Counted from the stretch's first letter, positions 23,801 to 35,799 are shown. The stretch: DNA of 64,000 nt from Paramecium pentaurelia (GCA_905183005.1 CAJJDO010000084.1:382886-446885); one strand, 5' to 3'. The notes: generated by a model not told the origin, from the sequence alone. Made by a program: numbers and translations.

Positions 23801-24315
23801 AAGTTTACATAAATATTATTTGGAGTTTCATTGAAAGTTTGAACATCTAAACATTTTTTTGAATGTTTGTAAAATTTATAATAATCTTAAGAATTAGGAG
23901 TATTAATGATTTATTATCCTAACTTTTAATAATCGATTGATTGACTTTTAGATGAAAATAAAGATTATGTGGAAGGAAAAGAAATGACAGAATAATTTTC
24001 TTTAAATAGTTTCTTTTTTATAATCTACTCTTTTGATATCTCTTATACTAAATGATATCTTGAATTTAAGGGAGGTAATTTATTTTCTGATAAAATTGGT
24101 TTAGAAGGGAAAAAATGTTTTGTTTGTTATTAATTTGTTAAGTTAGTTTCTTTCAGTTAAATACTCAATGGTGTATTTGAATCTGATGTTTAAAATTCTG
24201 TTAGATCAAAAAATAGATAGTCATCATTCTATTTTAGATTCTTAACATTCTGGTCTTACTTAGTATTGAGGGAGGATTTGGTGTTAATAGATGTTCCTGA
24301 AATATTTAATTTCAT
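20856..24315 (-). CDS. Large leucine-rich-repeat protein
   Basis: 1,126 residues; introns at 23297-23322, 22152-22177 and 21344-21370. A polar N-terminus of about 210 residues is followed by leucine-rich repeats of the ribonuclease-inhibitor type, e.g. LERLNISSNNLNNEDLE, VQYLDLKNNKISKNG, VIELNLENNQIGDQGLKYL, LRVLNLSHNQI, LKVLDISFNKLGG and LIHLDLSHNDF. The middle and C-terminal part (EICLISTIVIKELKSQYIQE, HQFLELLIRLAKETY, IEFIEAIARVAEFISP) is helical and of unknown family; it reminds me of ciliary LRR proteins but I cannot name one. A serine/acid patch (NYSSSSSGEEDNE) and a basic tail end it. Localisation is not evident. Confidence 0.75.
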
Positions 24316-24396
24316 TTTTTTTATTAAAAAAGTAGTTAATTTAACAAATAAATATTTTATTAAATTACAATAAATATTTTAAATTCTTCCTCCAAA

Positions 24397-25486
24397 ATGA
24401 ATTAAAATAAAGAGAATGAATATTTAGTTGATGTCTAAAGTTATTTCACTAACAAGTGTATTACATCAGCAAGAAGTACCTCATTACATGAAGATAATAC
24501 AATGAAATTTAGTAGAAACAAGAATTTATTTGAATAAAAACAATAAGAAAATGAAAAAGTTAAATTATTTACTAATAAAATTTAGGAATTAAAAAAGAAA
24601 TGGTCAGATATAGCTAAAGATTGGTAAAGAAATAAAAGAGATGTGAAAGTATTTCAATTAGCAGAATTTGGTATACCTATTAGTGCAAGAAAATAAATCT
24701 GGCCTTTAATTGTTGGAAATAAGTTATAAATTACTAAAGAACTTTATAATATCTTACAAATTCAAAGTAAAACATTTAAAATGGACTCAAGAAAACCATT
24801 AGGAAGATTGTCTTCATTTAATCATATCAAATAAGATTTAGGGAGAACTTTCAAAAATGAAAGTATTGATCTTTATAATGGCATAATTAGGTTTACAAAA
24901 GATCTTTCATCCTGGAGGACCTTTAAGTGAAAACTTATAAACCATTCTTGAAGTATTTTGCTTATATAGACCTGATATTGGTTATGTATAAGGTATGACT
25001 TATGTTGGATCAATCTTATTAACATATTTTGATGATTATCAAGCTTTTGTTATTTTTAGTAGTTTAATAACACATCCTCAATTAATATCAATATTTATGC
25101 TTGATGAACAGAATCTCTAAATAATATTTCAATAATTTGAAAAACTAATTAAACTCAACATACCTCAAGTTTATAAACTATTTAAATAATATAATATAAA
25201 TTGTACTAATTATTTGTTAGATTGGATATTAACTCTATATGCAAAACCTTTGAATCCAGATATTGTAGGTAGAATTTGGGACAGAATGTTATTTAATGGT
25301 ACACATATTCTATGGAAATGTGGAATTGCTATATTAAAGATATTAGCTCCAAAATTTAAAGATTAAGAGAAAACTCTTTAGAGTTTAAAGAATCCTGATA
25401 TTAAAGATGATGATTTATTATAAGAGATGAAGAGTGTTAATTATCCCTTTGAGATTTAAGAGGTTTTAGGTAATATTGAATTATGA
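24397..25486 (+). CDS. TBC-domain Rab GTPase-activating protein
   Basis: 353 residues, intron at 24863-24890. The TBC (Tre-2/Bub2/Cdc16) domain fills most of the protein. FGIPISARKQIWPLIVGN starts it. The arginine-finger motif IxxDxxR is HIKQDLGRTF, the glutamine-finger motif YxQG is GYVQGMTYV, and DWILTLYAKPLNPDIVGRIW and ILWKCGIAILKI follow. Both catalytic fingers are present, so it should accelerate GTP hydrolysis on a Rab. Which Rab is unknown. It is divergent from the LRR gene (81 bases between starts) and convergent with the kinase at 25525. Confidence 0.9.
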
Positions 25487-25524
25487 TATACTTCACATGC
25501 ATATAATTATTCTCTTTGTGATAT

Positions 25525-26436
25525 TCACATTTGATCAAAATATTTATATAAATCTATCCAACCAATTCTTTTATCTTGGTCATATTCTAACATGGAATTT
25601 ATAATGAACTATGTTTTTTATGATGTTTTTGTGTTTTCATTATGAATGATTTCTCTTTATAAAGTATTATTTACTTTTATTTTTTGTTTCATACAAATAG
25701 ATTTAATGATTCTAATCAGAAAATGGTAATTCTCCATAAATCATCAAGTAGAACAAACATCCTAAACTAAATATATCTGCTGTATTTTAATATTATTTTG
25801 ATTGAACAACTTCAGGTGCCATATAACCAAGCATTCCAATAGTTAAAGTCATAGGATTATCATTGTTATACTAAATGCATAAAATTAAGTGTAGACTTAC
25901 TGAATCCAAGATCTCCTATCTTGATTTAATCATTATGTAATAAAATATTCTTCATTTTAATGTCTCTATGCATCACATAAGATTTCTAAAGATCTTGCAT
26001 TCCTTTAAGTATTTGTTTCACATATACAATAGCTTATTCTTCACTAAAATGTTTATTTTAATCTAACCAATGTTTTTCAATATCTCCTTCTTTTATTATT
26101 TATATATGTTTTACAATTACAATATTCCATAACAATATATGAATATTTATTTTATTAGAATTCATCAATGAATTTTATAACATAGTTACTATTAACTTAT
26201 TTCATATTTTATTTTTCTGTTTCATGTAATTAACCAACTAATCCTCCATGATTCTTAAATGTAGACATGGCCACAGCTTTTATTGCTACATTCTCATTAG
26301 TTTAAACATTAATAGCCTTTTATACATGCTTTTTTTTTACATGATAAACTTTACAATATCCTCCAGATCCTATGAGTTTCACAATTTCATATTATTTTAA
26401 TCTCTTTCCTGGAATATGTAATTACTTTTATTTCAT
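25525..26436 (-). CDS. ULK-like kinase with two frame breaks
   Basis: Kinase motifs are all recognisable: IGSGGYCKVYHV, VAIKAV, MHRDIKMKNILL, GDLGFS (DLG instead of DFG), YMAPEVV, DIFSLGCLFYLM and the end EYDQDKRIGWIDLYKYFDQM. One 25-base intron at 26090-26114 splices cleanly. Two junctions do not. Between GDLGFS and the NDNPMTLTIG block (about 25,865-25,905), and again near 25,670-25,690, the reading must move by one base and no GT..AG intron of the right phase is visible. So this is either a young pseudogene or a gene with two sequencing errors. If intact it would be an active ULK-type kinase. Confidence 0.6.
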
Positions 26437-26481
26437 TATAAATTTTAATATATATATATATATACTTTTAATTATCAATCA

Positions 26482-27890
26482 TCAGGATGGTTTCAATATA
26501 AAAAAATTGTTTAATTCTTCTGATCTGAACATTTTATGGAGTATATGAACATTCTAAACTATTTATTGGAACTCAATCAATTCATTAAAACAGAACATAA
26601 TCTTATCATAAATTCTAATATGCTTACAACAACATCATGATATTATGTAATACCAAATCCTTTAGAATCCCATACAAAATAGTTTTATTTAGTATCTAAA
26701 TTACCAAGAGATTAAGATATCATGAAATCCTTATACAATTCTCCATATTATTACATATAGAATTTAAATGTCTTATTATTTATTCCAAATGCTTAATACA
26801 TAGGTAGAAATAATTATCCTGAAATGTGTCTAACAATAAAATGTTTAATTTGAGTCTAATTTTCTATACATTTTGGAGTAATTGGATTATTTTGAAGAGA
26901 TGAAAATAGAGTTTGTTATAATTTATTTGAATCAAATTTCTCTATCATTGTTTATGCTGCCTCTTTACATTTTGTAAACATATCCAATGAATTATCATCT
27001 GATATCATTACAATTCCAATTGTATTTTAATAAAAGAAATTTATATAAGCATACACAAATCCCATTGCTGATAAACCTGGTAAACATATTGGAATCCAAT
27101 TTTCTCCTTTCTTCAATTATCCTTATCCTTAAATCATACTTTATATGATCATAATATCAGATGTCTTAAATTCCATATTCTTTTATCTCCATATGTCAAT
27201 TACATAGGTTTCAGTCAATAACAAAGTTGCTATTACATTAGACACTTTAATTTCCTTTAAATTATTATGAATAAATGATCTCAAAGTAACTGTCATAGGC
27301 AAAGTGCATATTGAATTAAATGCTATACATGGAGAATACAATCCATTCTTTATAGCTAATGTCAATAGATTTCTTGATCCACCCACAGAGAATCCTAAAT
27401 CATAATTTGGTTTTTGTATTAAATGAACATTTGCTTAATCTGTTACTATTGATATCAATTAAGTATTAAGAAAATCTAACATTTGATAAATGATAAATTC
27501 TGAATCCTAAGAAGAATATAACAATTATATATATACTTAGAGATTATTTGTTGTGCAAATATAAGTGATTTAATTTCTCTATAGAATGTAAATATTAGAT
27601 TTGTCATGTGAAATCTTAAACAAATTTTGTTTTTCTTTGTCTTCAAAAAAGAATAAAAGAAACTTTTAGAAGATTGCATTGATGGTTGCTAAAAAGATGG
27701 ATGACTTTTGATATTTTATTAATCTATATACTTTGATTTCACTTCCATATCTCACATAAATGGGTCTTCCTGTATTGGTCATAATAAATACATGTCTTTT
27801 ATGTGTAAAAAACTCTGGAATATCAGGTGATATTTCTTAATAAGAAACATTAATGACATGAGGTTTGTATTAGTATGATTCAGTATTCAT
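26482..27890 (-). CDS. MON1: Vacuolar fusion protein MON1
   Basis: MON1 with CCZ1 forms the exchange factor for Rab7 on late endosomes. 441 residues, introns at 27705-27731, 27507-27536 and 26602-26627. It begins with the longin-type block FTHKRHVFIMTNTGRPIYVR, then YGSEIK. The family-typical SVGGSRNLLTLAIKNGLYSP, IAFNSICTLPMTVTLRSF and the C-terminal FVWDSKGFGITQYHD follow. These blocks and their order match MON1. Length is close to yeast and animal MON1 without their acidic N-terminal extension. It is transcribed in the same direction as the neighbouring kinase and Arp3 genes. Confidence 0.88.
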
Positions 27891-27931
27891 TAATTAATAT
27901 TAATTTTCTTATTTAATGTGAACATTTTCAT

Positions 27932-29334
27932 TCAATATTATGGCTAAAAGACAGCATTATATCTAGCAATAGATGGTCCTCTTTCGAAATACTCTTATCT
28001 TGTATGATAAACTTTCTCAAATTATGGCTATTATTTAAATTATAATATATATACTTATAATGCCATCAAACTTCCTCCTTACCAAACAGCATATCTTTAA
28101 AAGGGATTCTGAGTAACATTAACTTTTATTGGTGCAGGCTTTAATATAATGAAGAAGATAATACTTTGAATCCAGACCTTTGTTCATATTTTTAGAGTCT
28201 GGAGTCAATTCTAAGTTAGACTTATTATTCTAATCTTTAAGCAAATCCATCAAACAAAGTAGATCCTCCTGATAAAATGATATTTTAATATAATTTCTTT
28301 CTACAATCTACAGGAGATGTTTATATGGATTTATCAATGATTTCATCAATAGGAGATCTCCATTTGCCATCTAAAAATTCAGGATGGAAGAACATTTCTG
28401 GTCCTAAAAATCTTTCATAACCAATATCAATTGTATATTTTTCTTTAGTAACAGAGTTCTTTCCATAATATGTTTTAAATTTATTTTTATCTCCTCTATC
28501 ATAAGCTTAGAATTCCTTTATTAAATCTCCATCACTTATACAATATCCATATTTTTCTTTAACTTCTCTAGCTACTTTTTTGATATCTTCTGCAGGTATA
28601 TTTTCTCCTCTATCTTTTAATAAAGTTTAAATAAATTGGGTGATGTCTCTTCCTGCCAAAGGGATATGTTTAATACATGATCCTATAACATAACCATCTG
28701 AAACAGGTATACAATGTGTTACACCATCTCCTGAATCTAAGACCATACCTGTTAATCCAGCTGTTTTTTGATATTCATTAACAGGAGCAAAGGCACTAGA
28801 GAAAAGGGATAAAACAGCCTAAACTGAAATATGTAATCCTTTTGCATTGAATGTTTCAAAAAAGATTTCTGCAATATTCTCTCTATTTTCAGGAGGATTC
28901 TATATATTATTATTGCATATTTACCATAGGTGGTTCAGTCAAAATGAAGGTTGTTTCATCTGGTTCAGCTCTGAGGTAATCAAATATACTTCTATGCCAA
29001 AACTTTTCCATGAGATCCCAATTTTCTACAATACCACTCTTCATTGGATAAAAGATATTGTGAGACTTTGTATAGTCATATGCTTCATATCCTATGTAAT
29101 AATCTAAATTTTCATTTGTATTCTTGCTCATTTAAACTTTTTACTAATATCAATCTATCGAATTACTTTTTCTTAATGATCTGCCACAACAGTAGGAATA
29201 TCGAATTATGGTTCAGTATTTCCAGCCCATCCCATCTTTGTAAATCCAGTACCTACGATTTACTTTAATCAAATACCATTATCTATGACACAAACCTTGC
29301 TTTGATAAAACCCTTAATCAATTGTTTATTGCAT
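27932..29334 (-). CDS. ARP3: Actin-related protein 3 (Arp2/3 complex)
   Basis: Subunit of the Arp2/3 complex that nucleates branched actin. 425 residues (animal Arp3 418), five introns: 29253-29276, 29144-29166, 28900-28924, 28139-28164, 28028-28054. Characteristic blocks are GTGFTKMGWAGNTEPQF, YPMKSGIVENWDLMEKFW, TEPPMNPPENRENIAEI, GLTGMVLDSGDGVTHCIPVS, GRDITQFIQTLLKDRG, NIILSGGSTLFDGFAQRL and WQGGSLMAL. NPPENRE and PVSDGYVIGS are Arp3-like rather than actin or Arp2. The first exon (20 residues) is short and its ATG is the only in-frame choice. Confidence 0.93.
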
Positions 29335-29517
29335 ATGATACTCTATATATATATATATATATTTTATATTAATAATTATTAGTTATTCATTAATCTTATG
29401 ATTATATTAACTTAGTTATAATAATGTTCATATTTTTCTTATAAAAGAGTATGAATAAAGTTATCTACTCTTTTCTATTTATCATTAATTGATACTATTA
29501 TTTCCCTTTTTTAAATT

Positions 29518-30040
29518 TCATTATACAAATAGTTTTAGTATGATATCATATATAGTTCTAAAATTGATATTGAATCCATCTAATATCAATTCTATTTTGA
29601 TTTTACAAATATCTAATACAAATATATAATCCTTCTTAATAAACATCAATCTACTTAATGTGAAACATCAAAATGTTTTATTCTTGTTAATTTAGGAAAG
29701 TTTATATTTAGTATTATTATTTAATTTAGTAGTGTCATTATATGTTGATCACTTTTTTCCTTGTCTATCAAAGCCAGATTCAAATAGACTTCTTATAAAT
29801 CATTCTAATATTTAAATATTATATTAAATTTATTAGTGTAAATATTAGAATCTCATATTGGATTTGATCAAATTCTGAAATTAGAAATGCTAAATATATG
29901 AAGGAATGTTTCTCTATTATTCTACTTCGCTTGAATCTTGTAATCAATTTGTTACATTCTCGTGATTATGACTACTGTAATCGAAATCATATAACTTATT
30001 ACTAATTCTACTGAGAATCCACGTGAATTTCTCTGGTCAT
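29518..30040 (-). pseudogene. TGA-interrupted gene relic
   Basis: Unrecognised. On the minus strand one frame carries FTWILSRISNKLYDFDYSSH, SSEVEQQRNIPSYIQHF, FIRSLFESGFDRQGKK and DYIFVLDICKIKIELILDGF, separated by in-frame TGA codons. A 19-base GT..AG segment could remove the first TGA but shifts the frame. I infer a decayed gene between Arp3 and Piwi. The text downstream to 30417 is AT-rich with nothing visible and probably includes the Piwi promoter. Confidence 0.4.
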
Positions 30041-30417
30041 AATGATATCTCCTTTTACATAATAAATTTAACAACTATCAAAAACTAGACATATAATCCA
30101 ATTTGTATAATATTAAAATTATTACATAAATAATAATAATAATGTTATTCAACTCTATCTATCAATAAGCTTTTTATTATTTTCAATCTTAATTTTTATC
30201 TCTTGATCTTCTAACATTAAAGACTACTTTATTTCTATATTATTAGTACTTAAAACTTAAAAAGTAATTTGAGGATATTTAAAAAATGAATTATTTACCT
30301 ATACACATATAATTACCTACTCTAAATTTTACAGAACATAAATAAAATCCTTAGATTTTTTAGTATATATATCCACCCTCCCCTTGCTATTCTTTTCTAC
30401 AATAATTAAGATCATTT

Positions 30418-32229
30418 ATGATTGAGAGAGGACAAACAGTTTACACAAACTTCTATTAGATTCAGATCAACCCAAATAGCCATATCTATAGATATCAAGT
30501 AATATATACATCTCTATTCTCTCTCTTATAGTTATCATTTTAACCATTCTTATCTCCAGAATAACAAATATCTAAATGGAGAGAAATATTCAAGATTGCT
30601 AAGTCAGGTCTTCAAGAGAACCTAAAAGTCTTCATTACTAATAACTAAATTCTCTATTCCCCAATTAGAGCTTAAACAATGGGACTACTTCTTGGAGTAT
30701 ATGAAGAAGAAGGAACTAGTCATTCAATTTCTATTGAAGAGAAAGCTGTTCTAAAACCAGGAGAACCTGAATACACAGGGTTAATAGGAAGATTCTTTAA
30801 AATGTTATTAAAACAATAAAAATTGTTATAAATTGGTAGAAAGTACTTTAACACCAAAAATTTAATTAATTTTGATTAATTTGGATTGAAAGTATATATT
30901 TAATTTAATGATCTTAAGGTTTTACCTGGAGTGACATGTAGTTTAATAAAATAGGAAGAATAAGGAAAATATTACATTAATATAGACTCTTCATTTAAAA
31001 TGTTAAGAAGCACTACTATGTATGAGGAATTAAGAAACTCAAGAGATTTTTCTTAATTGGAAGGAGCCATAGTGATGACAGTCTATAATTACAAATTCTA
31101 TAAAGTGAATAAAGTAAGTAGGGAAATGAATCCAAAGAGTGAATTTGAAAATTTGAAAGGAGAAAAGATGAGTTACATGCAATATTACTAAGATAAGTAA
31201 GAATAGAATAATAACACATAAAAGATACAAGATTGCCATAAAAGACGTAACTTAACCATTGATAGAAGTCTTAGAGAAATCTAGAAAGAAACAAGAAGAG
31301 AAGATTATCTATTTAATACCAGAATTATGTGTAATGACAGGATTATCAAATGAAATGAGAAATAATTTTTAGACTATGAAATAATTATCCACTGTTACTA
31401 AACCAAGAGGAGTAGATAGAGTGAAATAAGCAGATCAATTTATTTAGTGTTTTCATAATAAAGAGAGTGAAGAATTAATAAAGAAATGGAATATTTAATT
31501 AGAACCAAAATGTTTATAGATTTAAAGTTCTAAAATCAAACCAGGAAATATTATGATGGGGAATAACACATCTATAAATATAGAAACAGGTAATTTAGAT
31601 AGAGATACTCAGACAGCTATGTTAAGAGGAGTAGGTTTAGAGAATTGGGGAATATTATATAGTGATAGAGATAGTAGATAAGCTGAAGATTTTATGAATT
31701 GTTTGAGAGAGAGTATTGAATATTGTAAATTTTAATGTAAAGCTCCTCGTACTTTTGTACTTCATTCAAATAGAATTGAAGATTGGATTAAATAAATAGA
31801 TTTAATTGTATAATAATCATAAGGACCATAAAAAGTAACCTTGTTATTATTAATATTAAATGGTCCAAAGAAGAATGCTCCACTTTATACAGATATCAAA
31901 AGATATTTAATTAATGATTGTCCAATAGCTTCATAAGTTATATTGAGTTCCACTTTAAATTAACCTAAAGGAAAAGTTAAAACTATTTGTAATAAATTAT
32001 TGGTTCAAATTTGTGCTAAAGTTGGAGGAACACCTTGGGGAGTATCAGAATTACCATTTACTGATTAACCAACTATGATTTGTGGAATGGATGTATATCA
32101 TTCTACTGGAAAAGCAAAAAAATCTATGTTATCATTTGTATCAACAGAAGATGAATTCTTTAGTAAATACATGACTTAATCAATTGAAATGGAAACTGGA
32201 GTAGAATTTTCATTTAGTTTATGTCCAGT
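30418..32229 (+). CDS. Piwi/Argonaute protein, 5' part
   Basis: Small-RNA-guided Argonaute of the Piwi type; in Paramecium these act in RNA interference and in developmental DNA elimination. Introns at 30499-30531 and 31197-31224. The N-terminus TVYTNFYQIQINPNSHIYRY and LSFQPFLSPEQQ is typical, and a PAZ-like region (MTVYNYKFYKVNKVSREMNP) follows. The MID domain includes LYSDRDSRQAEDFMNCLRES, and the PIWI domain starts VTLLLLILNGPKKN. The first slicer aspartate is in CGMDVYHSTGKAKKSM. The frame runs into the N gap at 32230. The 857 bases at 31373-32229 recur after the gap, so this and the next entry are most simply one gene of about 782 residues. Confidence 0.88.
31373..32229. repeat. Direct repeat, copy 1 (within Piwi)
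   Basis: 857 bases that recur at 32568-33424 at a fixed offset of 1,195 bases. I saw essentially full identity, with differences only at the outermost bases and one A/T change (about 31478 versus 32675). Copy 1 ends exactly at the N run and copy 2 begins exactly after it. Confidence 0.9.
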
Positions 32230-32567
32230 NNNNNNNNNNNNNNNNNNNNNNNNNNNNNNNNNNNNNNNNNNNNNNNNNNNNNNNNNNNNNNNNNNNNNNN
32301 NNNNNNNNNNNNNNNNNNNNNNNNNNNNNNNNNNNNNNNNNNNNNNNNNNNNNNNNNNNNNNNNNNNNNNNNNNNNNNNNNNNNNNNNNNNNNNNNNNNN
32401 NNNNNNNNNNNNNNNNNNNNNNNNNNNNNNNNNNNNNNNNNNNNNNNNNNNNNNNNNNNNNNNNNNNNNNNNNNNNNNNNNNNNNNNNNNNNNNNNNNNN
32501 NNNNNNNNNNNNNNNNNNNNNNNNNNNNNNNNNNNNNNNNNNNNNNNNNNNNNNNNNNNNNNNNNNN
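32230..32567. other. Assembly gap (338 N)
   Basis: A run of 338 undetermined bases inside the Piwi reading frame. It is flanked by the two copies of the 857-base direct repeat, so the gap probably has no real length and marks two overlapping contigs that were not merged. Confidence 0.95.
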
Positions 32568-33424
32568 ACAATGAAATAATTATCCACTGTTACTAAACCA
32601 AGAGGAGTAGATAGAGTGAAATAAGCAGATCAATTTATTTAGTGTTTTCATAATAAAGAGAGTGAAGAATTAATTAAGAAATGGAATATTTAATTAGAAC
32701 CAAAATGTTTATAGATTTAAAGTTCTAAAATCAAACCAGGAAATATTATGATGGGGAATAACACATCTATAAATATAGAAACAGGTAATTTAGATAGAGA
32801 TACTCAGACAGCTATGTTAAGAGGAGTAGGTTTAGAGAATTGGGGAATATTATATAGTGATAGAGATAGTAGATAAGCTGAAGATTTTATGAATTGTTTG
32901 AGAGAGAGTATTGAATATTGTAAATTTTAATGTAAAGCTCCTCGTACTTTTGTACTTCATTCAAATAGAATTGAAGATTGGATTAAATAAATAGATTTAA
33001 TTGTATAATAATCATAAGGACCATAAAAAGTAACCTTGTTATTATTAATATTAAATGGTCCAAAGAAGAATGCTCCACTTTATACAGATATCAAAAGATA
33101 TTTAATTAATGATTGTCCAATAGCTTCATAAGTTATATTGAGTTCCACTTTAAATTAACCTAAAGGAAAAGTTAAAACTATTTGTAATAAATTATTGGTT
33201 CAAATTTGTGCTAAAGTTGGAGGAACACCTTGGGGAGTATCAGAATTACCATTTACTGATTAACCAACTATGATTTGTGGAATGGATGTATATCATTCTA
33301 CTGGAAAAGCAAAAAAATCTATGTTATCATTTGTATCAACAGAAGATGAATTCTTTAGTAAATACATGACTTAATCAATTGAAATGGAAACTGGAGTAGA
33401 ATTTTCATTTAGTTTATGTCCAGT
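32568..33424. repeat. Direct repeat, copy 2 (within Piwi)
   Basis: Second copy of the 857-base segment at 31373-32229, directly after the N gap. The sequence beyond 33424 continues the Piwi gene naturally, whereas copy 1 stops at the gap. Confidence 0.9.
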
Positions 33425-34075
33425 ATTAGTCAAATCTTTGCAATCTTTTTGTGGAGATAGGAATGGTCCTTTACCATCTCGAATCATTATATTTAGAGAT
33501 GGTGTTTCTAATTCTTAAGCAAAAACAGTTATTGAAACAGAAGTAGCATAATTTAGATAAGCAATTGAATAAGTCAAAACAGAAAAGAATTCTGACAAAC
33601 CTATTAAATTAATAGTATTATCAGTCAATAAGAAAGTAGGAGCTAAATTTTATGCTGGAGAAAGGTAATAATTATTTTCATTAATATTACATTAGAAATT
33701 TAGACAATCCACCTTAAGGTACTTTGATAGACACTGAGATTAGCAATGGGAAAGATGATTATTATCTGATTTCACAAAGAACAACTTAAGGAACAGTGTA
33801 ACCCACTCATTATCATGTCTTAGTAAATGATCTATTTGATGAACCTAATATCCTAAAGAAATTGTAGGCCTTGTCTTATAAATTGTGTTATATGTATTAC
33901 AATTTCAGTGGAGCCATAAAAGTAATTGTTATTTTTTTAGTAGATACCTGCACCTATCCAATATGCTCATGTTTGTTCTAATTTTATAGGAGATAGATTC
34001 GATCCCAGAAAACCATAATCCTTGATTAAGCCAAACCCAATATTGAATTAGAGAAGATCACTCTTCTTCATATGA
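32568..34075 (+). CDS. Piwi/Argonaute protein, 3' part (or second copy)
   Basis: Starts after the gap in the same frame and repeats the MID/PIWI segment of the 5' part, then continues to the true C-terminus. Introns at 33665-33695 and 33922-33943. Slicer residues: Asp in CGMDVYHSTG, Asp in RIIIFRDGVSNSQ, His in QPTHYHVLVND, so the DDH triad is complete. The end VPAPIQYAHVC-type block is present as IPAPIQYAHVCSNFIGDRF, and the usual ...LFFI tail closes the protein. If the repeat is an assembly artefact this is the 3' half of the gene at 30418. If it is real there are two tandem, partly fused Piwi genes. Confidence 0.85.
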
Positions 34076-34122
34076 AAATTATTAAATCAAAATAAATAAA
34101 TCAGAACATTAAATAATCATTA

Positions 34123-35181
34123 TCATTATTATTATTCCTAATTCTTTTACAAATTTTATACATTTTATAAATTAAAATGATTACAATCAAGACCTTTGAG
34201 TCTTCTAAAGATCTTTGCCTATTAATATAATTTAGAGACATCTTAATCATTATCTTCTTCCTCATCCACAATTTATTTTTTAATTTATGTTTTTTTTGAC
34301 AATTTTAAGTATTTATTAACTGTATCTTCTGAATCTTGATTTCCTTATATGACTTAAACTCCCTATTCTGATTTAAATCTATCCAATCTCTCATAACAAA
34401 ATGGGTCCATATTGTATCTGCCACTCTCATCCATCTCATCAAGAATTTGAATTGGAATGTTTCTTATTTTATCATTTATCTATTTACTTGCATTCTTTTT
34501 CTGTTACTTTATACAATATTTATCTATTTGGATAAGGTGAATAACCATAACGTTTCTTGTAATCTCTTTCTTTCTCTCTTATAAATTCAGGATCCTCTGG
34601 AAATGACTAATATCTAGATTAGGTTCTCTCTTCAATCATTTAAGAATTCCATCTCCACATTATAACAAAAAATACTAAACTTACTACATACAATTCTGGA
34701 CTGTTCCTCATACTATAAAATAATGGATTGTCTTAAATATATTTGTGTCTTTGTCTATGAAAGTCTCTCTCTTCGAAATCTTATGTTTTCCTACGAAAAT
34801 CATAGTAAAACTATGCATTAGGATTTATAGGTCTGTATTGTTACTGTCTTTATTATTAAGAATATTAGGTTCTTGTTTCTTAATTCTATTATCTCCCATT
34901 AGATTATTACTATTATTCTATCAAAATCCTATCATATTTCTTTCTCTCATTTTCATCTGATAATGTATTATATGCTGCTACTATTGATTTAAACAATTCC
35001 TATAATTTAAATTAATTTATACTTAATCACTCTCCTTAGCATTTGGAGAATCAGGATGATGCTTTTTGGCCAGAATATGAAATTGCTTTTTTATCTCTTC
35101 ATTTGTAGAATCTTTACGAACTCCCAGTAATTAATAAAAATTTTGTGTTGAGAATCTACATTTACTAAATATTCTTAACAT
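34123..35181 (-). CDS. J-domain (DnaJ/Hsp40) protein, probably mitochondrial
   Basis: Co-chaperone of Hsp70. 336 residues, introns at 35000-35022 and 34463-34487. The J domain occupies about residues 14-75: NFYQLLGVRKDSTNEEIKKQ, the invariant HPD in AKKHHPDSPNAKES, and FKSIVAAYNTLSDENERKKY. The first 12 residues (MLRIFSKCRFST) are basic and hydroxylated like a mitochondrial presequence. A Gln-rich linker, one possible transmembrane helix (LYVVSLVFFVIMW) and an acidic tail (VDEEEDNDQD) follow; there is no zinc-finger domain. The stop is 47 bases from the convergent Piwi stop and the start is 23 bases from the divergent next gene. Confidence 0.85.
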
Positions 35182-35204
35182 AAAGTTAATAAATTAATAA
35201 TCAA

Positions 35205-35649
35205 ATGAAAAACTTGATAAAAGCCAATTCTCATAAAAATGAAATTGCTTAAAATGATAAAGTATTAAGAGATATAGAACTATATGAAAAAATATTTCTA
35301 TCAACCAAATATGAAAATAAAAGATAATAATCTTTGTCAATTAGAAGATTATTACCAAATATTTAATACTCTCAACATTAATAATCAACTATTACTAGTC
35401 AGTAAAAATTCAATACTCAATTTGATTAAGATACTAGTTATTCAAATCAATATTATTAAGTATTATATATCTTTATTTTTTAAGGATATCAGAAAAAAAC
35501 ATATACATTTCTCATTAATAGATTGTTCTAAGTTTTTAAAATCTTAAAATTCCACTCATTATTTCCAAACAAAAAAGTAGCTGTCTCCATTAAAATAGAA
35601 AATAGTTATTGTAAATCATTAAGGAAGACCATAAACATATATTATTTGA
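35205..35649 (+). CDS. Hypothetical polar protein (139 aa)
   Basis: Unknown. 139 residues after removing one intron at 35460-35484 (25 bases). Basic and Ser/Gln/Asn-rich throughout: MKNLIKANSHKNEIAQ, LRDIELYEKIFLSTKYENK, QQSTITSQQKFNTQFDQDTS. The second exon gives DIRKKHIHFSLIDCSKFLKS and ends VIVNHQGRPQTYII. No membrane or signal segment. It is divergent from the J-domain gene with only 23 bases between start codons. Confidence 0.55.
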
Positions 35650-35799
35650 TGATTATCAGATATATTTATTTGTTACTATTCAATCGAAATACTAATCAAT
35701 TATTTTATAATATTTTGTTATTAAGTCTTATATATTTTGATTAATCAAAATTCACAAAATTTAATTATTTATTAAATTTATTATTGATATTTGCGCGGT

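Noticed and set aside
28847..29268. Plus-strand frames inside Arp3
   Set aside because: Antisense shadows of Arp3 exons.
29341..29361. (TA)n run and similar AT dinucleotide runs as functional repeats
   Set aside because: Short and expected by base composition in this genome.
31016..31239. Minus-strand frames inside Piwi
   Set aside because: Antisense to the PAZ-encoding exon; no start context or family.
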